A DNA stretch of 64,000 nucleotides from Photobacterium frigidiphilum (GCF_003025615.1 NZ_PYMJ01000011.1:101665-165664); one strand, 5' to 3'. Shown: positions 28,475-36,664, counted from the first letter of the stretch. Notes: generated by a model not told the origin, from the sequence alone. Numbers and translations are program-made.

Positions 28475-29674
28475 TTGAAAAAACCACAATCAGTATTGGG
28501 TAAAACCGGTATGTTATTTTTCTTAGTCATCATCAGTGCCTTTCCACCGCTTACTATTGATCTGTATTTGCCTGCGCTTCCACAAATGGTCAACGTATTC
28601 AACACCGATCAGGCAATGGTGAACTTAACGCTCAGCAGCTATTTCGTCACTTACGCCGTGGGCCTGTTATTTTGGGGACCATTAAGTGAAAAGTTTGGTA
28701 GAAAACCTATCTTATTAGCTGGCATTGGCGGCTATATGCTAGCCAGTATCTTTTGCGCATTAGCAGGAAATATCGAACAACTCATTGGCGCCCGAATACT
28801 TCAAGCGTTTGCTGGAAGTGCCATCACGGTAGTCGCAACCGCTATTGTCAAAGATCTCTATGATGGTCGAGAGCGCCAAAAAATCATGGCAACAATTATG
28901 TCATTGGTCATCATTGCCCCTATGGTCGCCCCTGTTCTTGGCGCATTTTTGCTTCAGATCGCGTCATGGAGAATGATGTTCGTAACGCTTGCAATTTTTG
29001 GTGCCTTCGCCTCAGTATTGGCATTCTGCTATGAAGAAACGCTCGAAACAAAATACGACGGCTCAATACTGCATTCTTGGGGAAGACTCGGGGTAGTTTT
29101 AAAAAATCCAAGATTTGTCGCATTACTGATGATTTTTTCCATTACACCAATGGCGTTGATGGCATTTCTTGCAGCAGGTTCATACATCTATATTAATGGG
29201 TTTGGGCTCACCGAACAGCAGTTTAGCTATGCCTTTGCTTTTAATGCGTTGTGTGCCTCATTTGGCCCAACGATTTACATGAAGCTATCTCGCTACATTC
29301 CGGTTCAAAAAATCATAACGCTTTGTTTCTTGCTACTCGCCATAGCAGGTATGTTAACCATTACAATTGGCCACATGTCGCCTTGGGTTTTTGCGTGCAT
29401 TGCAGCACCCGCGACCTTAATGGTTATCACGATGCGTGTACCGGGTACTAACTTAATGCTTGACCAACAAGATAATGACACGGGTTCTGCCGTGGCATTG
29501 ATTCAATTTTGCAGTATGATCTGTGGTTCGTTAGGGATGGTATTGGTGTCCGTTCGCCCCGAATCTTTGATCGAAAATCTCGGTGCAATTCAACTTTTTG
29601 TTGGTATCACTGGCGGGTTCTTATGGTTACTGGCAAAAAATCGCTCTTTTGTCACCGAAAAATTGGTTAACTAA
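28475..29674 (+). CDS. Bcr/CflA-type MFS multidrug efflux transporter
   Basis: A 399-residue protein with twelve hydrophobic helices. Diagnostic signatures are FPPLTIDLYLPALPQM in helix 1, GPLSEKFGRKPILLAG in loop 2-3 (MFS motif A) and PMVAPVLGAFLLQIASWR in helix 5 (motif C of drug:H+ antiporters). It should export drugs such as bicyclomycin-like compounds. The start is TTG with GAGAG eight bases upstream. A tandem repeat and terminator follow. Confidence 0.88.
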   Translation: MKKPQSVLGKTGMLFFLVIISAFPPLTIDLYLPALPQMVNVFNTDQAMVNLTLSSYFVTYAVGLLFWGPLSEKFGRKPILLAGIGGYMLASIFCALAGNIEQLIGARILQAFAGSAITVVATAIVKDLYDGRERQKIMATIMSLVIIAPMVAPVLGAFLLQIASWRMMFVTLAIFGAFASVLAFCYEETLETKYDGSILHSWGRLGVVLKNPRFVALLMIFSITPMALMAFLAAGSYIYINGFGLTEQQFSYAFAFNALCASFGPTIYMKLSRYIPVQKIITLCFLLLAIAGMLTITIGHMSPWVFACIAAPATLMVITMRVPGTNLMLDQQDNDTGSAVALIQFCSMICGSLGMVLVSVRPESLIENLGAIQLFVGITGGFLWLLAKNRSFVTEKLVN

Positions 29675-29680
29675 TCGCAC

Positions 29681-29732
29681 GAAACCTTGAAACCTTGAAA
29701 CCTTGAAACCTTGAAACCTTGAAACCTTGAAA
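29681..29732. repeat. Six tandem copies of GAAACCTT
   Basis: Six perfect 8-bp units followed by a partial GAAA lie directly after the Bcr/CflA gene. Such short arrays change copy number by slippage. Confidence 0.95.
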
Positions 29733-29738
29733 TAATAT

Positions 29739-29769
29739 CAAACCGACGCCTTGTATGTCGGTTTTTTTA
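29739..29769 (+). terminator. Terminator after the Bcr/CflA gene
   Basis: Stem AAACCGAC/GTCGGTTT with a 9-base loop is followed by a T run. Confidence 0.8.
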
Positions 29770-29781
29770 TACCTAATGCAT

Positions 29782-30258
29782 TTACTCATCTTTGTATTTG
29801 TACAAGATATTTTTCGGAATATGACAGTAATCATTAGGATGCAAAGTTAGCCTATCTTGATGCTCATCATCACTTTTCACATAGTTAGATAACGGCAGAA
29901 CTTCAATAGCAACCTTGCTAGCATCTTCTCTCGCTTGGAGATAGCAAGTCACTAGAACCAGATGTTTTGGGTTCTTGCTGTAAATACCGGTTCGATACTT
30001 TTCTCCTACATCTTCCCCTTGCTTATTAACGCTATAAGGATCAATAATCTCAAAGAAATAATCCATTAGCTGCTCAACAGAAACGGCAGTTGGATCAAAT
30101 TGAGTACAAACGCACTCGGCATAGCCATCATACTCACCAGAGGTATTGTAGGTAGAACCATTCGCGCGTCCAGCCTCTGTCGAAACAACACCTGGCAGCG
30201 TCTTCATAAATTCCTGAACGCCCCAAAGACATCCCCCCGCAAAATACAACTCTTCCAT
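29782..30258 (-). CDS. msrA: Peptide methionine sulfoxide reductase MsrA
   Basis: A 158-residue MsrA. The catalytic motif GGCLWG (Cys 10) is followed by the family pattern VVSTEAGRANG and EYDGYAECV. A late segment KYRTGIY fits substrate binding. It reduces methionine-S-sulfoxide in proteins. The ATG used has AGAGG eight bases upstream and begins MEELYFAGG. The open frame extends 109 codons further upstream, but that part overlaps the direct repeat and the Ogr-like gene and is not expected to be translated. Confidence 0.88.
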   Translation of the reverse strand: MEELYFAGGCLWGVQEFMKTLPGVVSTEAGRANGSTYNTSGEYDGYAECVCTQFDPTAVSVEQLMDYFFEIIDPYSVNKQGEDVGEKYRTGIYSKNPKHLVLVTCYLQAREDASKVAIEVLPLSNYVKSDDEHQDRLTLHPNDYCHIPKNILYKYKDE

Positions 30259-30383
30259 TTTATCAACCTCTTCAAACATTTTTGTTGGCAATTTCAGATT
30301 AGGAAATACTATGACTAATACATTGCACACATGCAAATGTAGAGGCATGAAGCGCCGTTGAACTGGACTATGCAAAGCTGGCT

Positions 30384-30420
30384 TACCCGACAAGTAATCG
30401 AGCAAGTCGTTTTTAGCGCC
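30384..30420. repeat. Left copy of the 37-bp direct repeat flanking the defence island
   Basis: Begins TACCCGACAAGTAATCG and ends TTTTTAGCGCC. The copy at 37313-37349 has the same orientation and 33 of 37 identical positions. The repeat holds a partial palindrome around CAAGTAA. The pair encloses the Ogr-like gene, HEPN gene, retron and portal remnant. It may be an attachment-site pair. Confidence 0.75.
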
Positions 30421-30514
30421 TTCAAAAGAACAGTAACGCATTGAATATACTAAATAAAAAATACCGACCGGCGGCATACAATAACGATATCTACGGCTAA
30501 AATAGGTGACAACA

Positions 30515-30748
30515 ATGCGAGTATTTAAAGCGATGCGCCCGGTTTGCCATGGTATCAATACAACTATAAGAACAAGTAGACGCATGAGTGCAGAATACCA
30601 AGTTCTCTATTGTGACTGCCTCGATGAACACTGCCTTACCCGCTTCGTGGTTGACTCAACGGTATCAAGTGTTGTTCACACCCTCTCCGATACATTCAAG
30701 GCATCACCAAATACGAACACAAGAGAACAACTAAGCTTCGATATCTAA
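30515..30748 (+). CDS. Ogr/Delta-like phage late-gene activator (partly degraded zinc site)
   Basis: A 77-residue protein resembling the Ogr/Delta zinc-finger activators of P2-like phages and P4-like satellites. The start MRVF, the segment RTSRRMSAEYQVLYCDC, then EHC and FVVDSTVSSVVHTLS follow the family pattern in order. The second pair of zinc ligands (CDC...C) is present. In the first pair (normally C-P-x-C-G) only the second Cys is seen (RPVCHG), so metal binding may be lost. AGG lies eight bases before the ATG. It marks the left side of the phage-derived island. Confidence 0.65.
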   Translation: MRVFKAMRPVCHGINTTIRTSRRMSAEYQVLYCDCLDEHCLTRFVVDSTVSSVVHTLSDTFKASPNTNTREQLSFDI

Positions 30749-30934
30749 CATCTATCATGGCTTTTGCTACCCCTTAACAAATTATTGGACAAAAGCGTGT
30801 TAAATTTTAGTTCGAAATGTTTAGGTCGGATTAGTATAGGTATTATAAATAAACAGTTAACTAATTTAGAGAGCCTTTTTAGCACAGTACGTAAGAAAAG
30901 GAGTTTCAAAATCGCTGTTGTTAATTGCAAAATA

Positions 30935-30996
30935 TTGACTGTATTTCTATGATATATATGAATTAATTGATGCTCGTATATTCAATACTTGAGCAT
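30935..30996 (+). promoter_or_regulatory. Candidate promoter and stem for the HEPN gene
   Basis: TTGACT (30935-30940) is followed after 16 bases by TATGAA (30957-30962). A small inverted repeat ATGCTC/GAGCAT lies at 30970-30996, between the promoter and the gene. Both are modest matches, so this is tentative. Confidence 0.35.
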
Positions 30997-31040
30997 AGGT
31001 GTATCATTGCTAATATTTCCCTAGCTATCTGGAGGCTAGC

Positions 31041-32723
31041 TTGAGCAAGAGAGACATATGTTTTTCCACTGAGCAAAGTATTGAGATCCGTTTTGAGCTT
31101 GATGGAGTGCAGTTAAGTGGCACATTAAAAACTGCTCACAATAATATGGCAGTTGTTACTGTTTCCGATTTCGACACAAATAAGATGCCATTTACATCTA
31201 AAGTAGATAAGAAAAATCTTATTGAGTGTGAAAGCACCCAAGGAAAATACACACTTCTTAACTGTGATTGCTATGGTGAAACCATATACCCTGAATATGT
31301 TGTCAAGGGAACTTATGACTTTACCTTTGATACGGTTGTTGTAAGTATTCATGGGCTGTCGACTTGGTTTAACAATAACAGCCGTTATGAGCTTGATGAA
31401 TGTGGTCTGGCGAAAAAATTTGATCTCGATAAATTTTGCGAAGTAGTAACTTACGGTCAGCACAAATACGAAATTCAAAACAAACACTCTTGTGTAATTA
31501 GCCATAAAGGTGAAAAAAACTATCTCGTATCTGAAAAAGACACCATTCAAATTAAATGCTTAAGTAAAACTTTATCCCTTGATGAAGCAAAACACTTAGC
31601 TTGGAAGATAAAAATACTGGTTTCAATTCTATCTGGGGAAGCTCTATCTTTCGAAAATATATGGATCGTTAATAATAGTACAAAACAATACAATTCAATT
31701 TATTACTCAGACTTCACCTATTTAAAAGAACCATTTTCATCACGCTTTGATTTGTTTTGCACCGCAAGATATTTGTTTTCTGAAAATTTATGGGAAACTG
31801 TATTAACTAACTTCTTTGAAAATGATCACTTTGAAAAACTTTGGCCTCAGTTATATAGTATTTTTAGCTATGAAGGCTCATGGCATTTTGACTTTATGAA
31901 CCATGTAATTCTACTTGATAGATATTGCTCTCTGATAGCAGATAAAAGAAACTTCAAAGGATTGAAATGGGACAATGAAGCACTAAAGCTTCAACTTGAA
32001 CAAGAGATAGAATTATTTGCAAAAAATGGTACAGATAAGCGAAAAACAGTTAAGCATATAATATCTCATATAAAAGCTAGTAAAATACCGCCATTCAAAC
32101 AGAAATATGAATTCACTATGAATTTTATAAGCAATGACGTTAAGGAAATGATTGCATTTAAAGAAGATGACTTTGATTTAATGAAAGCGATCCGAGATCA
32201 AGCTGCACATGGATCTGAAGTAAAAACTAAAGAAAGCAAATCTATATCTTACGAGGTCATTGTCAAAAACAGGCTTCTTGTTTTGCTTATGTACTTGTCA
32301 TTCAATGAACTAGGTTTTAAGCAACAGCATTTTGCAGTGTGTCTTGATAGAACTTTAAAGAAGTTTGTTCGAAGTGCCAACTTCAACAAAAAAGAAAAAG
32401 ATCGACTAGCTGGAAATGTCCCATTTATTCCACTATCGCACGATTTTAACAAAGACAAATATCCACGCTCACGTTTCTATGTTGTTCTGAAACACAACAG
32501 AAAAGACAACAGTTATTACATTGACGATCCTGTTAGTGCTCTTACGGACTCATGGCCCGCATCAAAAGAATTAAAAAAGTATAAAGATGTAAAGGAATTG
32601 GTAAAAGACAAAGTAGAAGATAAAGACTTTTCTGACTGTGAATTTGTAAATAGAGTCTACCTGTGTGTTGGTAATGGTGACGAATACCTTTGTAATGCTG
32701 TAATTATAATCAGCTATAACTGA
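31041..32723 (+). CDS. HEPN-domain anti-phage protein resembling ApeA
   Basis: A 560-residue soluble protein. The N-terminal half (to about residue 240) is strand-rich and resembles the ApeA N-terminal domain. The C-terminal half is helical and holds the HEPN RNase motif R-x4-H in MKAIRDQAAHGSE (R385, H390). ApeA and related HEPN proteins abort phage infection by RNA cleavage. About 110 extra residues follow the HEPN domain and end in a strand-like stretch. The TTG start is well supported by GGAGG five bases upstream. It faces the retron operon convergently. ApeA is my best match, not certain. Confidence 0.65.
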   Translation: MSKRDICFSTEQSIEIRFELDGVQLSGTLKTAHNNMAVVTVSDFDTNKMPFTSKVDKKNLIECESTQGKYTLLNCDCYGETIYPEYVVKGTYDFTFDTVVVSIHGLSTWFNNNSRYELDECGLAKKFDLDKFCEVVTYGQHKYEIQNKHSCVISHKGEKNYLVSEKDTIQIKCLSKTLSLDEAKHLAWKIKILVSILSGEALSFENIWIVNNSTKQYNSIYYSDFTYLKEPFSSRFDLFCTARYLFSENLWETVLTNFFENDHFEKLWPQLYSIFSYEGSWHFDFMNHVILLDRYCSLIADKRNFKGLKWDNEALKLQLEQEIELFAKNGTDKRKTVKHIISHIKASKIPPFKQKYEFTMNFISNDVKEMIAFKEDDFDLMKAIRDQAAHGSEVKTKESKSISYEVIVKNRLLVLLMYLSFNELGFKQQHFAVCLDRTLKKFVRSANFNKKEKDRLAGNVPFIPLSHDFNKDKYPRSRFYVVLKHNRKDNSYYIDDPVSALTDSWPASKELKKYKDVKELVKDKVEDKDFSDCEFVNRVYLCVGNGDEYLCNAVIIISYN

Positions 32724-33189
32724 TGACAATTACCTCAATCCATACAGTTTGTTATACTTGGGCGACGAACCAAACCTTGTGTAAACAAAAAAAACTCCAC
32801 ATTGAATCTTACTGTTTTAGTATTAATTAAAGTTAGGATAATCGTCATAAATGAGTTATTGCTCTAACTCTCTTTGGGGGAAAACTGGCTTAGAGTAATC
32901 ATTCTCTACCATAGATCAACAGAAACAAGTTAGAAATTTTGCTTTGGTAAGCATAATAAAACCATCATGTCATTCTAGAAACTGGGAGCCAGGAACATCT
33001 GATACAGCGAGAAGTAATAGCAAAGCTGATAATGTTCCTGATTTAATCAAGTAAATGAGATAGTTTGCAGATATAGCTAAATCATTTAATAATAGTTACT
33101 ATTACTGAATAATCGCCACAACTACAAAATAATACTGTTACTCCAATGCATAATACCTCTAACTTTTAAAAAAGAAGCAGACTTATTGC
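32724..33189. other. Convergent gap inside the defence island
   Basis: This 466-base AT-rich gap lies between the 3' ends of the HEPN gene and the HNH gene. It contains a perfect 9-bp inverted repeat CAGGAACAT/ATGTTCCTG (32990-32998 and 33032-33040) with a 33-base loop. No T tract follows it. I see no ORF with a ribosome-binding site. Confidence 0.5.
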
Positions 33190-33840
33190 TTATCTTAATT
33201 TTTTATTTAGATAATCAATCGCCACACCATAAAAAGGTGTATACTTATTCCCCCTCCCTTTATTAGAGACTTTATCAAGTAGCTTTTGTATTTTACTTTT
33301 ACATCTCTTATCTCCTGACAATTGATTAAGCCTCGACTTAATACTTTCTAGTGCTACCTTTCTATTTTCGACCATAACACCCAGATTTAGATTCAATTTA
33401 TTCTCGATATCTAAATTAAAAACTTGATCTTGAGATAATATCTTTCCTGAACTTAAATACTTTATTTTTCTATTAATTTCATCTCTTGGATTTGCAGGAG
33501 AAAATTTTATTAAGTCATTTGCTTTCTTAGTATCACACGTACGGATATCTTTTTTTTTGTCATGTTTTTTTTCATTACCTTCACAGCAACCAAGTAAATT
33601 CTTATAATCTAAAGTAGACGATTTATTATTATTCGAACTTTGTGGTAACCAATGCTCTACTTTCATTGCCTCAAACTTAATCTGTTGCATACAATAAGCG
33701 CAGGTATGCCCCTGTTCATCTAACAATTGATTTTTAATGTCAGTTTTTACCTTTGAAGGAAGACCTTCAAAAGTAGCACCTGCGCTAGAACGATAATTTC
33801 GTAATGATAAAGGTTCGTTTTTTTTTGCAATAAAGCGCAT
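33190..33840 (-). CDS. ptuB: Retron-associated HNH nuclease (PtuB-like)
   Basis: A 216-residue HNH endonuclease. Visible elements are CAYC (Cys 47, Cys 50), VEHWLPQSS (His 63), DYKNLLGCCEGNEKKHDKKK (Asn 81, His 93) and RTCDTKK (Cys 102), which together form a zinc-supported HNH site. The size, order and partner fit PtuB, the nuclease subunit of Septu and of type I-A retrons. In Ec78-type systems PtuAB is held inactive by RT-msDNA and attacks host RNA once released. The ATG is two bases after the ATPase stop, so translation is coupled. Last gene of the operon. Confidence 0.82.
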   Translation of the reverse strand: MRFIAKKNEPLSLRNYRSSAGATFEGLPSKVKTDIKNQLLDEQGHTCAYCMQQIKFEAMKVEHWLPQSSNNNKSSTLDYKNLLGCCEGNEKKHDKKKDIRTCDTKKANDLIKFSPANPRDEINRKIKYLSSGKILSQDQVFNLDIENKLNLNLGVMVENRKVALESIKSRLNQLSGDKRCKSKIQKLLDKVSNKGRGNKYTPFYGVAIDYLNKKLR

Positions 33841-33842
33841 AG

Positions 33843-35453
33843 CTATTCATCCCAACCATTAAGATCTATATCAATCTTTGCTGATGTTAGTTCTGGAATT
33901 GTGCCATTTAACTCAACCTCTAATTCTTCTATTTTTTGCTCTGCTTCTTTAAAACGTTCATCGTCAACTAAACTTTGTATATATTTGATCTTATCTTCAA
34001 CATCACTATTTCGTACTAAGTCACTATTAGTACCTGATGGTTTCATTAAATAATTCAATATTTGGTTACTGGTTAACCCATATGATTGTTCAGGGTGAGA
34101 GTATGAAATATTATTATTTTCATCACTTTCTAATATGATAATTTGAGACGGTTTCACCTCACCCAACATTTGAGGTGAATGTGTTGTAATAATAAATTGG
34201 CAGTTTTTAAATGCTTTTGGCAATCCTGAAATCAAAGACCTCTGCCATGCTGGGTGGATATGCATATCGTATTCATCAATTAATACAATACCACTTCCTT
34301 CAAGAGGGTTATCTAAAGAGGGGTTTAAAATAATTAGCCTTCGGGCTATATCCACAACTAAAGCTAATAATGACTTTTCACCTTGGGACAACTGAAGAAC
34401 ATTTAATTTCTCACCATTTTTTTCAACGGTTATACCCAAAAATGGTTCAACTTGTATTTCAAGGTTACCGTAACCATTCATAAAGTAACTAATTACCTTA
34501 TTGACTAATTTTTTTATTTTTTCGACATCAAAACTTTCAACTGTCGCTTCCTTAGCTTCTATTTTGTCTTCGTTGTTTAATTTCTCTAATAACAACCTTG
34601 CAGATTCATCGCTTTGAGCTAATATTTCTAATTGTTTTTTAAATTCTTCTGAATTAATTGAGCTTATTTTATTACTTTCTCTTCGAATAGAAATATCATC
34701 TAACCGTTTGTACCAACGAAAAAATGACTGAAAGTCAGCTTTACCATTTAATGAGTTTTGATAACCATCAAATTTATCTAACTTCGTTATACCTAACGTT
34801 TCATCGTATGCACCAACATCTTTACGTGACACAGCATTAGAACGACCAACTGTATAATATGATAAAAGAGGGAAATTAAAACTCTCATTGATATCATTTG
34901 ATCTTTTATAAAAAGAACCTATTTTAGTAACATCCGCGACGATGTTTTTTTTCTTTACTGATGAAGCCGGTGCTGGTACCGCTAATTCCATATCAAAAGA
35001 AACAGACTTATTCAATTTAAATTTAGATACAATTGATGAATATGCTGCGTCTACACCTAGCTTAATATCAAGATTATCAATTGTATCGCCATTACCACCA
35101 TTTTTTACAATTCTATTGTGTAACCAACTCATACTCATCGCGATAGAATCTAAAATTGTTGTTTTACCTGCACCGTTATTGCCAATAATAACCGTAAGGT
35201 TTTCACTTGGTAAGTGTAATTTGAAATCACTAAACGACCTGAAATTATCAAGGGTGACTTCATTTATTCGAATATTCTGCTTTTTAAATAAATTAAACGC
35301 TAACGAAAGATATTTATCAGATTCATCTTTATCCTTTTCAATGTATTTTCCATCTTGATAATAGTCAACAAGTTGAAAAGCAGCATCGAAATTTCCTTTC
35401 TTTGCATTTCTTATATTTTTTTGTAAATCAGAATTTTTTTTATCATTCGTCAT
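33843..35453 (-). CDS. ptuA: Retron-associated ATPase (PtuA-like, ABC/SMC type)
   Basis: A 536-residue ATPase. An N-terminal helical repeat of the Sel1/TPR kind (AKKGNFDAAFQLVDYYQDGK) precedes an ABC-type ATPase split by a long insert. The Walker A motif is GNNGAGKTT (about residue 91), the signature LSQGEKS (about 355), the Walker B IVLIDEYD (about 393) and the H-loop TTHSP. This matches PtuA of type I-A retrons and Septu. I use the ATG with AAGGG six bases upstream; a TTG two codons earlier is possible. The start overlaps the reverse transcriptase stop by 11 bases. Confidence 0.85.
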   Translation of the reverse strand: MTNDKKNSDLQKNIRNAKKGNFDAAFQLVDYYQDGKYIEKDKDESDKYLSLAFNLFKKQNIRINEVTLDNFRSFSDFKLHLPSENLTVIIGNNGAGKTTILDSIAMSMSWLHNRIVKNGGNGDTIDNLDIKLGVDAAYSSIVSKFKLNKSVSFDMELAVPAPASSVKKKNIVADVTKIGSFYKRSNDINESFNFPLLSYYTVGRSNAVSRKDVGAYDETLGITKLDKFDGYQNSLNGKADFQSFFRWYKRLDDISIRRESNKISSINSEEFKKQLEILAQSDESARLLLEKLNNEDKIEAKEATVESFDVEKIKKLVNKVISYFMNGYGNLEIQVEPFLGITVEKNGEKLNVLQLSQGEKSLLALVVDIARRLIILNPSLDNPLEGSGIVLIDEYDMHIHPAWQRSLISGLPKAFKNCQFIITTHSPQMLGEVKPSQIIILESDENNNISYSHPEQSYGLTSNQILNYLMKPSGTNSDLVRNSDVEDKIKYIQSLVDDERFKEAEQKIEELEVELNGTIPELTSAKIDIDLNGWDE

Positions 35454-36426
35454 TTTCAACCCTTAACTTTAATATTTCAGTTACAACATTAGAGCCATAT
35501 TTCTTAGACATTTTGCCCCTAAAATCTGGTTCAACATGAATAGCAAATGAAAGCATGCCTTGTAGATAAGTTACATCTTGTTTTTCAATATCATTAATCA
35601 CGTACTTATGTATCAGAGTAGATATTAATCTTTTTCTTTCTCTTCCTACAGATAATTTATTATCATTAGTTAGTGTTACACCTGTAATATGCCTATTATG
35701 TGCTTTGGAAGAAAATGTGGTCTTAACATTATTCACTGTGATTTTATTAGAATAATGTTCACTAAGAATATCTTTTACAACTCGTGTCACTCCAAATAAC
35801 TTATTTTTATCATTTGTTGAAAACGTAATATCATCTGCATATCGACTATAGTTTATGTTGTTTATTTTACAATAATCAGAAATAAAAATATCAAACTTAT
35901 ACATTACAAAGTTTGATACTAGTGGTGAAGTAGGAGCGCCAACACTTAGAACCAAATCACCATTAATAGTTTTTGTTTTATTCCAAAATAACAGACCCTC
36001 TAATAGCCTTAATTCTGCAAGTGAAATTTTAACTTCACATTCTTTACAAGAAGAAACTAGTAAATCAAAAGTAATACTATTAAAAAAGTTACTAAAGTCC
36101 ATTTTTAATAAATACTTAGTTCCAAGGTGCACACTAGCATTATCTTTAATACTTACACCTTTTTTATATGCAAACGAATTAGGATGAGTTATAAAAATAT
36201 CAGCAAGAAATCCAGCTAAAAACTTTTGAATTTTTTTTAATGATTTTGACGGATGAGCAATTACACGATACCCAGATGTACGCTTAGGTATTGTATAAAC
36301 TTTATACCTTTTAGGAGCAGTCTTAGCAAAGTTCATTAATCGAGACCTAGTTACTCCTAACTCGTCCTCAAATGCTTTGTATAGCCGTATAGTCAAACTA
36401 AATTCCTGTAACGAAATTAATAGCAT
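35443..36426 (-). CDS. Retron reverse transcriptase
   Basis: A reverse transcriptase of up to 327 residues with retron-type motifs in order. These are NASVH (96-100, the NAxxH motif), LLKMDFSNFF (first catalytic Asp, 110), GAPTSPLVSN (163-172), catalytic YADD (196-199), and HITGVTLT (246-253) in the place of the retron VTG motif that recognises the RNA. It makes msDNA from the adjacent non-coding RNA by 2'-5' priming. The ATG at 36426 touches a hairpin and has no Shine-Dalgarno; a TTG at 36396, with AGGA seven bases upstream, is an attractive alternative start (317 residues). Confidence 0.9.
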   Translation of the reverse strand: MLLISLQEFSLTIRLYKAFEDELGVTRSRLMNFAKTAPKRYKVYTIPKRTSGYRVIAHPSKSLKKIQKFLAGFLADIFITHPNSFAYKKGVSIKDNASVHLGTKYLLKMDFSNFFNSITFDLLVSSCKECEVKISLAELRLLEGLLFWNKTKTINGDLVLSVGAPTSPLVSNFVMYKFDIFISDYCKINNINYSRYADDITFSTNDKNKLFGVTRVVKDILSEHYSNKITVNNVKTTFSSKAHNRHITGVTLTNDNKLSVGRERKRLISTLIHKYVINDIEKQDVTYLQGMLSFAIHVEPDFRGKMSKKYGSNVVTEILKLRVENDE

Positions 36427-36459
36427 AAAGCACGATTAGTTTTACACTAACCGTGCTTT
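36427..36459 (-). promoter_or_regulatory. Hairpin between retron RNA and reverse transcriptase
   Basis: Arms AAAGCACGGTTAGT and ACTAATCGTGCTTT pair over 14 bp (one G-T) around a 5-base loop, and the right arm ends immediately before the ATG at 36426. Only three T residues follow. It could limit read-through from the ncRNA, mark RNA processing, or mask the first start codon. Confidence 0.6.
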
Positions 36460-36460
36460 A

Positions 36461-36624
36461 AATCCTTCACTTAAGGAAGCGGTGTAGATTTTATCCGCGA
36501 CCGAGAAACGAGGAACTCGTTGAGCGAACGCGGATAAAATTTACACCGCAATCGCAGAACTCCCCAATAAATTAGAGTCTGGCTTATCGCCCGACTAGAC
36601 TTAATGTCTATAAACTAAAGGATT
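36461..36624 (-). ncRNA. Retron msr-msd non-coding RNA
   Basis: About 164 nt on the minus strand. The 5' arm a1 (36624-36611) pairs with the 3' arm a2 (36474-36461) at 12 of 14 positions, counting one G-U. The msr part carries a stem AGTCT...GGC-GATAA-GCC-AGACT (about 36602-36574). The msd part is a long hairpin with 21-bp arms at 36549-36529 and 36499-36479 (one mismatch) and an inner AACGAG-TTC-CTCGTT tip. The candidate branching G lies just after a1 (36608, in UAGAC). The reverse transcriptase gene follows directly, as in all classic retrons. Confidence 0.85.
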
Positions 36625-36630
36625 GCTATC

Positions 36631-36664
36631 ATAATACGTTAGGTTTTGATCCTCATCAACCTAA
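36631..36664 (-). promoter_or_regulatory. Retron promoter with overlapping palindrome
   Basis: The -35 TTGATG (36659-36654) and -10 TATTAT (36636-36631) are separated by exactly 17 bases. The expected start, about seven bases after the -10, falls on the first base of the a1 arm. A palindrome TTAGGTT/AACCTAA (36664-36639) with inner TTGAT/ATCAA covers the -35 box and could bind a repressor. Confidence 0.7.

Noticed and set aside
29681..29732. GAAACCTT array as a CRISPR
   Set aside because: The units are 8 bp with no spacers.
30259..30585. N-terminal extension of the MsrA reading frame
   Set aside because: The strong ribosome-binding site and conserved start are at 30258; the extension crosses the direct repeat and the Ogr-like gene on the other strand.
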